Positions 43,642 through 52,524 of a stretch of DNA of 64,000 nt are shown here, in pieces. Each line of letters begins with the position of its first letter. Position 1 is the first letter of the stretch. The translations under genes and the position numbers were made by a program. The notes under the pieces are model-generated. The model was not told the origin of the DNA. It worked only from the letters and a program-made list of their open reading frames with translations, and ran no database searches. The stretch is from Amylibacter sp. IMCC11727 (lineage in GTDB: Bacteria > Pseudomonadota > Alphaproteobacteria > Rhodobacterales > Rhodobacteraceae): the NCBI RefSeq assembly GCF_029854195.1, contig NZ_CP122960.1, positions 2,300,001 to 2,364,000 of the forward strand. The letters are read 5' to 3'.

Positions 43642-43887
43642 TCACCGCCATGGCCTTTGTTTCACAAAGACCTTTTGCTGCAAATGACATGCACGCTCCA
43701 ATTGCCCGCGCGGCGAAAGCAGTGCGGAATACTGAAACATTAACTCCTAAGGTTTAGCGACCTTATTAGGCCGTGGGCATTGGCAAATGCCAAAGCCCAT
43801 AGGTTCGCAGGCACCCCCAGATTTTCAAGAAAATCTGTCTAGGCTTTGCAAGCAAAGCCTACGGGCAACAGAAGCCTGCACTTCCAA
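43642..43887 (+). repeat. 246-bp tandem unit 2 with degenerate ssrA 3' fragment
   Basis: Exactly 246 nt downstream of unit 1 and nearly identical; I see three substitutions (CGCCGTGG/CGCCATGG, CCAGTTGCC/CCAATTGCC, GTCTGGG/GTCTAGG). It contains the same degenerate tag, the same lost stop and the same hairpin insert. The duplication is therefore recent compared with the divergence from ssrA itself. Confidence 0.88.
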
Positions 43888-43981
43888 TCAATTTCTACAA
43901 TTTCAAATTATTACCCAAAATGCGCTTGTACTTTGTGTGCGATTTGGCAAGTTTGGATTTCGTTAAATAGAGGTTTATCCA

Positions 43982-44542
43982 TTGAACAAATTTATTACGG
44001 CCCTGTGCTTAGGCGCAGCCTTTTTTCTTAATCCCATTTCAAGCCAAGCACAGACCATTGGGCTAAAAATCAATGAAATCCCCAAAGGGTTGGTCATTCA
44101 CTCTGTGTCATCCAACGGCGAAAAGCTTGTTGCAACGTATTTGGGCCAGAAAGGCCGCACGTACGACTTTTCCGTTCAGGTTTCTGGCCGCAAAAGTGGT
44201 AATTTCACCGCGCGCGAGAAATATGATGCCCAAGGGCGAATGGTTCGCTGGATCGGCAATGGCAGTTACAATGAAAAGTGGATTCCCCACTATTGTGAGT
44301 TTACGCTTGGGTCCTGCGTTCACAAACATCGCGATCAATATTCGAGAGGTCGCACGTGGGTTTACCAGATTGAGCGCAAGGGAGATATGCTTACGTCATT
44401 GCGCCGATTGAAAAGTGAATCGAAATGGCGCGCTCCAAAGACGGTTACGCTTGGACCTTATAACATTCGAATGAAGCAGGAAATTACCCGCACCGATGGC
44501 ACGAAGTGGTGGCGCAAAGTCACAAAAATCGTTGAACCATAA
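43982..44542 (+). CDS. Secreted protein of unknown family, paralogue A
   Basis: A 186-residue protein from a TTG (AGAGGT upstream). Signal peptide about 1-23 (ending SSQAQ). The mature part has NEIPKGLVIHSVSSNGEKLV, KYDAQGRMVRWIGNGSYNEK and a Cys pair seven residues apart at 105 and 112 (HYCEFTLGSCVHKHR). The tail is basic with TDGTKWWRKVTKIV. I do not recognise the family. The next gene is a clear paralogue. It lies just after the ssrA repeats. Confidence 0.75.
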   Translation: MNKFITALCLGAAFFLNPISSQAQTIGLKINEIPKGLVIHSVSSNGEKLVATYLGQKGRTYDFSVQVSGRKSGNFTAREKYDAQGRMVRWIGNGSYNEKWIPHYCEFTLGSCVHKHRDQYSRGRTWVYQIERKGDMLTSLRRLKSESKWRAPKTVTLGPYNIRMKQEITRTDGTKWWRKVTKIVEP

Positions 44543-44578
44543 ACTTAGACAACAATTCATTTAAATATGGAGAGCTCG

Positions 44579-45157
44579 ATGAAAACTCTATTACTGGGCC
44601 TTGCTTGCAGCTTGGCCATGACGATCACAGGAACAGGAAGCCACGCGCAAAACATTGGCATCCAATTCGACAAAATGCCCGTGGGCACTAAGGCCTATTA
44701 TAGTCAGTCTGACGGGACCAAATGGGTCAGAGTCTATAAAGGGCTCAAACGCGGAAAACACGTGGTTGAAGAGTTTAAAGGGCATTCCAGAACAACAGGC
44801 CGCCCCACACAAACGCGATACTACGACTCTCAAGGGCGGTTGGTGTTCTATCGGGCCTACGGTGAACGGGGACTTTATAAGGTCTCTTTCAAGCCCGTTT
44901 ACTGTTACTATCAAATTGGACAGTGCAAACATACGCTTAAGTTCACTGGGGGTGAATACGAAGGCGATGGGACAGGATCAAAATGGGTGATGAATACGCA
45001 AAAAGCCAAAGGGGGCTATATTTCCACATGGTACAAAGTCAGCACCCCTGATTCAAAAAACAAATATTTTACAAAACTTGGAAAGTATAATTTGCGCGAA
45101 CTTGAAAGTTGGGGGGCGAACGGTCGGCATTTCATTAAGCTGGTTAAGATTGAATGA
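44579..45157 (+). CDS. Secreted protein of unknown family, paralogue B
   Basis: A 192-residue protein with a signal peptide (about 1-23, GTGSHAQ) followed by NIGIQFDKMPVGTKAYYSQS, YYDSQGRLVFYRAYGERGLY and a Cys pair at 109 and 116 (VYCYYQIGQCKHTLK), matching paralogue A in order and spacing. The ATG at 44579 is chosen because GGAGAG at 44569-44574 is a good site; the ATG at 44567 overlaps it. A terminator follows. Function unknown. Confidence 0.78.
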   Translation: MKTLLLGLACSLAMTITGTGSHAQNIGIQFDKMPVGTKAYYSQSDGTKWVRVYKGLKRGKHVVEEFKGHSRTTGRPTQTRYYDSQGRLVFYRAYGERGLYKVSFKPVYCYYQIGQCKHTLKFTGGEYEGDGTGSKWVMNTQKAKGGYISTWYKVSTPDSKNKYFTKLGKYNLRELESWGANGRHFIKLVKIE

Positions 45158-45173
45158 AATAGACCTAGATCAC

Positions 45174-45205
45174 AAAAAAGCGGCCTCAAATGGGGCCGCT
45201 TTTTT
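45174..45205. terminator. Bidirectional terminator
   Basis: AAAAAAGCGGCC pairs with GGCCGCTTTTTT around a short loop, so it can end the paralogue pair (+) and the vWA-Hint gene (-). Confidence 0.85.
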
Positions 45206-45222
45206 CATTCTGTATCAGCGTG

Positions 45223-46770
45223 TTAGTTGGCCATTTTATCCGCGAGCATGCGGCCTTCAAAGGCTTTCAGCATTGGATAGGCAGGTTCGAATGCGGCGGC
45301 TTCGCCGTTGTCTGGGGACAGTTCGGGGAACAGTTTGAACAGTTCCAAACGGGCCTCTGGTGCCATGCCAAGCACGGTGGCACGGCAGGGGTGGAAGCTT
45401 TCTGTCATCAGGCCTTGGGCGTCGATCACTTCGTGTTCATCAAACACGATGTGGAAGTATGTTACGCCGTCTTTGGTTGCGCCATTTGTCACGGTGGTTT
45501 CATTCACCAGAGAATGGGCGGGAACAAGGACGCGTTCGCTGTCAAAGAGCACTTGGGCACGCCAGTCTTCGACCAAAATGCGGTGTTGGCGTGATACGGT
45601 CAGGTCGGTTTCTGGCATGTTGGCGCCAAAAGTGCCCGCTGCGATTTTTACCGGGCGCAGGTTTGGATCGTTTTCCATCGCCGCCGCTGGAATGCTGGTA
45701 GAACCGATCCAGCGGATCGCTTGCAGGCCATTGTCGCGTGTCATAACTTCGTCGCCCACACTAAGCGTGTCAATCGCGCGGTAGCCTTGCGCCGTGAGGA
45801 TTTGTGTCCCTGCCCCGAAACAGATGGTAACGGGGATCAAAACGGAGGTGGTGGACAGCATGGAACCGCCATCTGCAAAGTTTGCAACCGCCGTTACTTC
45901 GATGTTTTCCCCTGGGGTGTAGGGCCAACCAGCGATGTCCTGACAGTTTATGATGAAGCCAAGTGGCGTTTCAACAAGAACACCATCGCCAGGTGTGAAT
46001 GTGCCGTAGTTCACGCCATCAATGAGGATGTCCACAGATGTCAGTTCTGGCAGTGGCGGAGGTGACGTGATGATGTCGACGAGATCGGCCACATCGTCCA
46101 CCCGTTCTGCGCCCCCTGTGTTGTCGATCACGTTCAAATCGCCCAAGCTGGAGTTAGAGCCCACACCGATAGCTGTTACCGTGGCGTTGAAGTTGAGTTC
46201 CAATTGGTCCACTTCATCTGAGCCATTGTCACCACGGTTACGGAAGCCGTCAGACAGGAACACCACGGAGTTTGTGTCGTCATCGCCAACAGTGCTGTCT
46301 GCGTTCCAGGTTTCCAAAACCTCATCAAGGCCTGATTCGTAGTTTGTGCCGCCACCTGCGTTCAAGCCGTCTACGGCATTGTCGAACTGAGTTTGTTGGT
46401 CGAGCGTGAAGGTGCCGATTGTATCCCCACCAGAGTTGTATTCGATCAACGTGATCTGAACCGCCGCCGGATCATAGCCTGCGTCGATGAAACTTTGGAA
46501 CAGGGCCTTTGCGGCGAATTGTTCGGCTTCGAGGAAGGTATCGTTTGATCCGTCGCCATCTACATCCGAGCCAGAGGAACCGCCCGTGGAGCCAGACGTA
46601 TCCACAACCAATGCGATGTTGATATCTGGGGACAGGCCGCTTGTGGTGATGGAAACGTCTACAGGCAGCGTGTCGTCTGTCCACGTTGGGGTGGTCAGCT
46701 GAATAGTTGCATCGAGTCCGTCAAACGTACCGCTGTTTGTTGACGTTGTGGTATCTGGGCCAGTTGCCAT
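45223..46770 (-). CDS. vWA domain - Hint domain fusion protein
   Basis: A 515-residue acidic protein without a classical signal peptide. A von Willebrand A domain covers about residues 45-240, with MIDAS D57-T-S-G-S (ALVVDTSGSTGG) and GGTNYESGLDEVL and VVFLSDGFRNRG. A Hint domain begins at C317 (CFGAGTQILTAQG), with VGDEVMTRDNGLQAIRWIG and the block-B-type His H396 in VSRQHRILV. Hint folds catalyse self-cleavage in hedgehog and intein relatives; activity here is inferred. Two other Hint genes lie at 51.5 and 52.7 kb. Confidence 0.83.
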   Translation of the reverse strand: MATGPDTTTSTNSGTFDGLDATIQLTTPTWTDDTLPVDVSITTSGLSPDINIALVVDTSGSTGGSSGSDVDGDGSNDTFLEAEQFAAKALFQSFIDAGYDPAAVQITLIEYNSGGDTIGTFTLDQQTQFDNAVDGLNAGGGTNYESGLDEVLETWNADSTVGDDDTNSVVFLSDGFRNRGDNGSDEVDQLELNFNATVTAIGVGSNSSLGDLNVIDNTGGAERVDDVADLVDIITSPPPLPELTSVDILIDGVNYGTFTPGDGVLVETPLGFIINCQDIAGWPYTPGENIEVTAVANFADGGSMLSTTSVLIPVTICFGAGTQILTAQGYRAIDTLSVGDEVMTRDNGLQAIRWIGSTSIPAAAMENDPNLRPVKIAAGTFGANMPETDLTVSRQHRILVEDWRAQVLFDSERVLVPAHSLVNETTVTNGATKDGVTYFHIVFDEHEVIDAQGLMTESFHPCRATVLGMAPEARLELFKLFPELSPDNGEAAAFEPAYPMLKAFEGRMLADKMAN

Positions 46771-47213
46771 GATAATGTCCTTGGGTTGGACTGCACACGA
46801 ACAGAAAGGTGCAGGATTATCGATCTGGTATTCAGAGCCTTAGTAACGCTTTTTGACAATTTTGTCTAAAAATAATCAATTTTTCGCCATTTTTTGGCAT
46901 TTTTTGTTCAAAAACGCTAAAAATTGGAAATTGTCGCGTATACGGCAACAATCGCCTGCTGTTTTTGATGTGAAGTTGCGCAAATTAAGAACGAAGTAGC
47001 AGATTGTTGCTTTGTTCTAACTGCGTTTTTGCACATTTGTGGGCATTTTTAGCGGAAAATCGGGCTATTTACTCCGAAAAGGAGAATCACCTAGGGCCGT
47101 TTCACGTTTGCTTTAGGTCAAATCCATCAGCAAATTCATGAAAAACTTAGCCTTTTTCAAAGTTTCAAATGGGGTTAATATGATCGCAACAGAATGATTT
47201 AATCGGGCAGAAA
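46771..47213. other. Long A+T-rich intergenic region
   Basis: 443 nt with no supported gene. It lies between divergent genes and should hold promoters for the vWA-Hint gene and sspB. It contains runs of T and A, an imperfect palindrome TTGTCGCGTATACGGCAACA around 46931-46951 and a small CTCC/GGAG hairpin near 47072. No promoter pair is clear enough to name. Confidence 0.5.
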
Positions 47214-47702
47214 ATGACCAAAACAATTTCCTATGGCCAACGAATGCAGCACGCGATGCGTGGGTTGATGCGTGATCTTTTGCATGACATTGCCAAAGAG
47301 GGTGAGCTGCCTGGGGAACATCATTTCTTTATCACGTTTGACACCAATCATCCCGGTGTTGATATCGCACCTTGGTTGAAAGAACGCTACGCCCAAGAAA
47401 TGACGATTGTGATCCAACACTGGTTTGCGGATCTGGTGGTTTTGGACGATCGGTTTTCCATCACATTGAATTTCGGCGATCAGCCAGAGCCGCTGGTTAT
47501 TCCGTTTTTGGCGGTCAAAACCTTTGTGGATCCGTCCGTTGATTTCGGCCTGCCCTTCAACATCGAAGACGATTTGGACGCGGATATTGAAGAGATTCCA
47601 GAAAGCCCGATGGTTGAACTGGACGGGGATGAAGGTGATGTAGACGAGCCTCCTAAAGGGGACGCCGAAGTTGTGTCATTGGATGCGTTTCGCAAGACCT
47701 AG
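47214..47702 (+). CDS. sspB: SspB-type ClpXP adaptor (alphaproteobacterial)
   Basis: A 162-residue adaptor that brings ssrA-tagged proteins to ClpXP. The substrate-binding domain covers about residues 1-110 (YGQRMQHAMRGLMRDLLHDI; HHFFITFDTNHPGVDI; FADLVVLDDRFSITLNF). A long acidic linker leads to a C-terminal ClpX-docking peptide, SLDAFRK. It lies 4 kb from ssrA, whose product it serves. Confidence 0.92.
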   Translation: MTKTISYGQRMQHAMRGLMRDLLHDIAKEGELPGEHHFFITFDTNHPGVDIAPWLKERYAQEMTIVIQHWFADLVVLDDRFSITLNFGDQPEPLVIPFLAVKTFVDPSVDFGLPFNIEDDLDADIEEIPESPMVELDGDEGDVDEPPKGDAEVVSLDAFRKT

Positions 47703-47719
47703 CAAACAGTTGTTTTCAA

Positions 47720-49357
47720 TTAATGCGTGAGCCGACAAGCGCAGGATGCTTTGATCGGGGTGTCTGCGCGGGCGTTGGCGATATCAAGGCGCTGTTTGAT
47801 AAGATGGGCTTCGGCGTTTTGGCCTGTTTTCACCAGACATTCGTGTAAACCGTGCAAAGACCAGACATTGTCTGGGTTCTGACAAGCACGGGCCAGTTTG
47901 CCGTCAAGGCCCAGATCGGCGCGATAGACTGCTTCGGCTTCTGCCACATGGCCTTGTTCGAGCAGCAACGCGCCAAGGGCATGGCGTGTGGGTTGCATCC
48001 AGCCCCACGGTTCTTCGTAGGGCATTGTGTCGTCAAGTTCGACGGAACGGCGTAAGTGGGCAAAGGCCACATCATAGTCGCCTTTGCGATAGGCCAATTC
48101 ACCTTCTAACATCTCTGTCGCGATGCGTAGTACGTCGAGACAGGTGTTGTTGAGCAACATGCGGCTTTCTGGGACGCGGTCACGCAATTCATAGAATTGA
48201 GTTCGTAAGCGCTCTGCCTGTTCAATGCGGCCAGATGCTGCGCAGGCCACCCCTTTGGCATAGGCGTCAACGGCATGGGTGTAGGCATATACTTCGCTGT
48301 TTGGCGGCGGTGTAAGCGCCAAAATATCATCCCATTTCCCGAAACGGATCAGAGTGTGATAGCGCATGGGATAGAAGCTTTCGAGCCAATCGGCAGCGGG
48401 TTCCATGACATCTTCGGTTAATAGGGCTTCCATATCGTCAGCCGCTTTGAGCGCGGGGGCCATTTGACCCAAAAACATCGCGCCATAAACCAAAAAATGC
48501 AGGTTGTGGCACATGTAAGTTGTGTAAAATCCAAAAGGACCATTTTGTGCCAGAAACTTTTTATCGGCTTCCCAGCCTTTGGTATTGCGCGCGACAACGT
48601 TTTGATAATCCCCGCACAGCACATCAATATGCGTCGCCATGTGCAACAGATGGCCGGAATCAGGCATCAGACCGCTGATTGCATCCCCCATTTTGAGTGC
48701 TTTTTCAGGGTGCGGCGACATTTCAGACAGGTGGATATACATGTGCAATAGGCCCGGATGAGACATGGCAGCGGGATCATTGGCGAAAGCGGTTTCCATC
48801 AATGTCATTGCTTCGGCAGTGTCGGCACCCTCTTTCGGAAGACCCGTTGGCAAATCCCACAAGAGCCACGGAGTGCGCCCCATCAAGGCCTCTGCCGTTA
48901 AGGCGCAAATGTCCAAATCCGTTGGGTTCGCTGCGTAGACGCGGCGCATGGCATCGGCGTAGGCGTCTGTGTAGGGGGTGAAATCTTCGATTTCGGCGGC
49001 TTCGATGTTGCGTGCGGCAACTGCGTTTACAAGGCTGCGTTCAATGGGTGTGGCGGTGTCGAGGTGTTCCATGGCCGCCGCATGATGTTTGGCAAACATC
49101 GACACAGCCTTTTGTTTTTCTTTGAAGGGAAAGTCAGGCCACGTGTAGTTGTAGTTTGGTCCAATGGCATAACAAATGCCCCAATGGGCCATGACGCAGG
49201 TCGGGTCTGCCTTCAGTGCGTTTTGAAAACACACAATCGCCTCGTTGTGGTTAAAACCGTAGGTCCAGTTTAACCCGCGATCAAACCACATTTGAGCATC
49301 TTCGGAAGTCGTTGTCACGGTGCGGCTGTGCGCACCCAAATCGTAATAATCTGCCAT
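47720..49357 (-). CDS. Large TPR-repeat protein
   Basis: A 545-residue soluble protein. The N-terminus (MWFDRGLNWTYGFNHNEAIV, then CFQNALKADPTCVMAHWGIC) is a TPR pair with an HWG motif seen in a family of bacterial TPR proteins of unknown function. Further TPR-like helices occur near residues 235-275 and 400-520 (GELAYRKGDYDVAFAHLRRS). The start at 49357 (MADYYDLGAHSRTV) is preferred over an open extension into the fumC upstream region. It is divergent from fumC. Confidence 0.82.
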   Translation of the reverse strand: MADYYDLGAHSRTVTTTSEDAQMWFDRGLNWTYGFNHNEAIVCFQNALKADPTCVMAHWGICYAIGPNYNYTWPDFPFKEKQKAVSMFAKHHAAAMEHLDTATPIERSLVNAVAARNIEAAEIEDFTPYTDAYADAMRRVYAANPTDLDICALTAEALMGRTPWLLWDLPTGLPKEGADTAEAMTLMETAFANDPAAMSHPGLLHMYIHLSEMSPHPEKALKMGDAISGLMPDSGHLLHMATHIDVLCGDYQNVVARNTKGWEADKKFLAQNGPFGFYTTYMCHNLHFLVYGAMFLGQMAPALKAADDMEALLTEDVMEPAADWLESFYPMRYHTLIRFGKWDDILALTPPPNSEVYAYTHAVDAYAKGVACAASGRIEQAERLRTQFYELRDRVPESRMLLNNTCLDVLRIATEMLEGELAYRKGDYDVAFAHLRRSVELDDTMPYEEPWGWMQPTRHALGALLLEQGHVAEAEAVYRADLGLDGKLARACQNPDNVWSLHGLHECLVKTGQNAEAHLIKQRLDIANARADTPIKASCACRLTH

Positions 49358-49441
49358 AGGCTGATCCTGCGCGGGCTTTTCGCCGTTGGCAAGGCTTTGG
49401 GGCGCGGCTATACGGTTTGGGACTTTTCTTTGGAGCATGAA

Positions 49442-50833
49442 ATGGCCGATACCCGCACAGAAACCGACAGCTTTGGCCCCCTTGAGGTGGCATCAGATAA
49501 GTATTGGGGCGCGCAGACGCAGCGCAGTTTGATGAATTTCCCGATTGGGTGGGAAAAACAGCCTGTGGCCATTGTGCGCGCGCTGGGTGTGATCAAACAA
49601 GCCTGTGCCATGGCGAACAAAGCATCTGGCAAACTGCCAGCGGATCTTGCAGATGCGATGATTGCGGCCGCAAACGAAGTGGTGACGGGTAAGCTTGACG
49701 ATCATTTCCCGTTGGTGGTGTGGCAGACAGGCTCTGGTACGCAATCCAACATGAACGCCAATGAAGTGGTGTCAAACCGTGCCATTGAAATGCTGGGTGG
49801 AGAGCTGGGGTCAAAGACCCCCGTGCATCCAAACGATCATTGCAACATGGGGCAGTCATCGAACGACACATTCCCAACGGCGATGCACATTGCGATTGCT
49901 ATGACCGCACGGGATGTGACCCTGCCGGGTCTGCGCAAATTGCACGGGGTTTTGGTGGCAAAATCCGAGGCGTTTAAGGACATTATCAAGATTGGTCGCA
50001 CGCATACGATGGATGCAACGCCGATGACGCTGGGCCAAGAATTTGGCGGGTATGCGTTTCAGGTGGAACAAGGGATCAAGCGCGTGGAACATGCGTTGAT
50101 CAACATTTACCCGCTGGCGCAGGGTGGCACGGCTGTTGGCACAGGGCTGAACACGCCAAAAGGCTGGGGGGAAACCGTAGCGTCGCATATGGCGGATATC
50201 ACGGGCCTGCCGTTTGTGACCGCGCCCAACAAATTTGAGGCTTTGGCGGGCCATGATGCGCTGGTGGAAATGTCTGGCGCGTTGAAAACGGTTGCGGCGT
50301 CTTTGTACAAGATCGCATCGGATATTCGGATGCTTGGGTCTGGGCCCCGTTGTGGGCTTGGCGAGTTGATGTTGCCAGAGAACGAGCCAGGATCATCCAT
50401 CATGCCTGGTAAGGTGAACCCGACCCAGTGCGAGGCGCTGACACAGGTGTGCGCCCATGTGATGGGCAATGATGCGGCTGTTGGTTTTGCGGGATCACAG
50501 GGGCACTTTGAACTGAACGTTTACAAGCCGATGATGGCCTACAACGTATTGCAATCTATGCAGTTGTTGGGGGACGCATCGGTTGCGTTTACTGACAATT
50601 GTGTTGAAGGGATCGAAGCGGATGAAGGCCGTATTTCACAACTGATGTGGGAAAGCCTGATGCTGGTGACAGCGCTTGCGCCAGAGATTGGATATGACAA
50701 TGCGACGACTGTGGCCAAGACCGCGCACAAGAACCGCACCACGCTGAAAGAAGAGGCGGTGAAGCTGGGCTTTGTCACTGCACAACGGTTTGACGAAGTG
50801 GTACAGCCAAAGGATATGATCGGCCCGAAGTAA
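49442..50833 (+). CDS. fumC: Class II fumarate hydratase
   Basis: A 463-residue, iron-independent fumarase that hydrates fumarate to malate in the TCA cycle. The fumarase/aspartase signature GSSIMPGKVNPTQ is present, as are QTGSGTQSNMNANEV and HPNDHCNMGQSSNDTFPTAM. It begins MADTRTETDSFGPLEVASDK. The frame is open 50 codons upstream but the family starts at 49442. A terminator follows. Confidence 0.96.
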   Translation: MADTRTETDSFGPLEVASDKYWGAQTQRSLMNFPIGWEKQPVAIVRALGVIKQACAMANKASGKLPADLADAMIAAANEVVTGKLDDHFPLVVWQTGSGTQSNMNANEVVSNRAIEMLGGELGSKTPVHPNDHCNMGQSSNDTFPTAMHIAIAMTARDVTLPGLRKLHGVLVAKSEAFKDIIKIGRTHTMDATPMTLGQEFGGYAFQVEQGIKRVEHALINIYPLAQGGTAVGTGLNTPKGWGETVASHMADITGLPFVTAPNKFEALAGHDALVEMSGALKTVAASLYKIASDIRMLGSGPRCGLGELMLPENEPGSSIMPGKVNPTQCEALTQVCAHVMGNDAAVGFAGSQGHFELNVYKPMMAYNVLQSMQLLGDASVAFTDNCVEGIEADEGRISQLMWESLMLVTALAPEIGYDNATTVAKTAHKNRTTLKEEAVKLGFVTAQRFDEVVQPKDMIGPK

Positions 50834-50856
50834 TCGCCGATACAATCACACTTTTT

Positions 50857-50892
50857 GAGCCGTCCAGTTAACCTAACTGGGCGGCTTTTTAA
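50857..50892 (+). terminator. Terminator after fumC
   Basis: GAGCCGTCCAGTTA pairs with TAACTGGGCGGCTTTTT (one mismatch region), followed by a T-run. Confidence 0.8.
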
Positions 50893-50983
50893 TTTAATTG
50901 CCTGTAATTGGCGCGGCGCGATTAACCTTTTCCACGCCCCTGCCCTGCATCATGGGATTGAGGTGTGAATGGAGGGTGCGCAC

Positions 50984-51229
50984 ATGGGTAAACACGAGTT
51001 TCAACGCATTAACGACGTTTTGGACCATCTGACGGAAGAGATGGAAACGTCTTTGCGTCATCGGGAGCATTGCAAAAACAATCGGCTGGATGAGATTAAC
51101 AAACGGCGTACGTCGAAAAAGACCTGTCAGGATAACGGGGAGTCTTGGGTCCAGACCAAAGACTTGGGTGATTTGTTCGATCGTATGAACGGGCGGTTTG
51201 AACATCTGGCAAAAAAGTTGCGGCATTGA
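50984..51229 (+). CDS. Small charged hypothetical protein
   Basis: An 81-residue protein, predicted helical and rich in charged residues and His/Arg (FQRINDVLDHLTEEMETSLR; EINKRRTSKKTCQDN). No domain recognised. GGAGGG at 50971-50976 is well placed for the ATG at 50984, which supports translation; an ATG at 50969 overlaps this site. It stands alone between fumC and the first of the paired Hint genes. Confidence 0.6.
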   Translation: MGKHEFQRINDVLDHLTEEMETSLRHREHCKNNRLDEINKRRTSKKTCQDNGESWVQTKDLGDLFDRMNGRFEHLAKKLRH

Positions 51230-51489
51230 AGCTGCGCTTGTTCTAAACGGTAGCAAAGGTAGATCGGCCACTTTCCCGCTTGGGTTGTGCTAGCAATCGC
51301 TGCAAAGCCCTTGTTTGCAGGAATAGGGGCGAAAGGGATAGTTTTGCTTGCGTCGATTCCCGCCCCAACCTATGATGTTTCAAAAGCTTAAACCCACAAA
51401 GAGGGGTAAAGAGCATAAGAGGCGGGCAGCGGGATACTCTCCAAACATAAGGTGAGATTTATCTGCCCATAGGGTATCGGGCGGGTAAC

Positions 51490-52524
51490 TTGGCACAGTT
51501 TACCTTTTTTGAAGTCAATGGGGATCCGCTTAGCAGCAACATCCTCACTCTCGGCAGCAGCGGAACGGCTGTTGTTGAGGATGATGACGGCTTTCTGCAA
51601 CCTGATACCGAAGATTCTGGTGCGCAATTCTCTATCAACGGTGTTGATTTTGAATCTACCGCCTATCCCAACTATAGCGCTACAGGTTCAAACGTTGAAA
51701 TTTACACAGCTCAATTTCGTGGTGGCCCTTTCAACAACCAAACGGTCACCTTTGCCTATTTGACAGCAGCCAATGATGGTGTTGATGATGGTGTAAACCG
51801 TATTGTTCAACTTTCCGGACCGCCGTTCACCACGGGCAGACGTTTGGACAACATCAACTTAACCGACGGCAACTCAAACGTTCCGTACAATACTATTCCG
51901 TCCATCATCTGTTTTACACCTGGCGCCATGATTACAACTCCGCGTGGACAGGTCGCCGTAGAAGATTTGCAAGTGGGCGATTTGGTCATCACCGCAGACA
52001 ATGGTTTGCAGGCGATCCGTTGGATTGGGCGCAAGCGCATGACAGGCGCACGCTTGCAGGCCTATCCCGAGTTGCGGCCCATTCGCATCCGCAAAGATGC
52101 CTTTGGCTGTGGTCTGCCAGAGCGAGATATGTGGGTATCCCCGCAACATCGGATGCTGGTGAAATCTGAACGCACCATGCTCGATTACGGTGAAAACGAG
52201 GTTTTAGTGCCTGCCAAGGGGCTGTTGAATGATCTGTCGGTGACGGTGGATTACGGCCTGCGCGAAACCGAATATGTGCATATTTTGTTTGATAAACATG
52301 AGGTTGTCTTTGCCAACGGTACGCCAACCGAGAGTTTTCATCCTGGTCAACACGCGCTTGATACCATCGAGGACGAAGCGCGCACCGAACTGTTTGAAAT
52401 CTTTCCAGAGCTGGCCGACGATCCAAAAGATTACGGACCTTCGGCGCGATTGAGCCTGAAGGTTCGTGAGGTGCAATCCCTGACCAAGCGCGGTGTGTTC
52501 GGCGCAAAGCATGGGAGAATGTGA
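51490..52524 (+). CDS. Hint domain protein (2)
   Basis: A 344-residue protein from a TTG. An N-terminal region of about 140 residues is rich in Asp, Asn, Ser and Thr (FTFFEVNGDPLSSNILTLGS) and may be a surface or secreted module. The Hint domain starts at C141 (CFTPGAMITTPRG), with VGDLVITADNGLQAIRWIG and H220 in WVSPQHRML. It ends VHILFDKHEVVFANG and TESFHPG. No classical signal peptide. The Cys-to-His distance equals that of the other two Hint proteins. Confidence 0.82.
   Translation: MAQFTFFEVNGDPLSSNILTLGSSGTAVVEDDDGFLQPDTEDSGAQFSINGVDFESTAYPNYSATGSNVEIYTAQFRGGPFNNQTVTFAYLTAANDGVDDGVNRIVQLSGPPFTTGRRLDNINLTDGNSNVPYNTIPSIICFTPGAMITTPRGQVAVEDLQVGDLVITADNGLQAIRWIGRKRMTGARLQAYPELRPIRIRKDAFGCGLPERDMWVSPQHRMLVKSERTMLDYGENEVLVPAKGLLNDLSVTVDYGLRETEYVHILFDKHEVVFANGTPTESFHPGQHALDTIEDEARTELFEIFPELADDPKDYGPSARLSLKVREVQSLTKRGVFGAKHGRM

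Noticed and set aside
43396..43887. Possible CRISPR array from the repeated sequence after ssrA
   Set aside because: Only two units of 246 bp exist, they are nearly identical throughout with no unique spacers, and their content is tmRNA-derived.
43534..44031. Short open frames sharing GNRSLHFQS in the repeat region
   Set aside because: They arise only because the 246-bp unit is repeated, and have no ribosome site or protein-like features.
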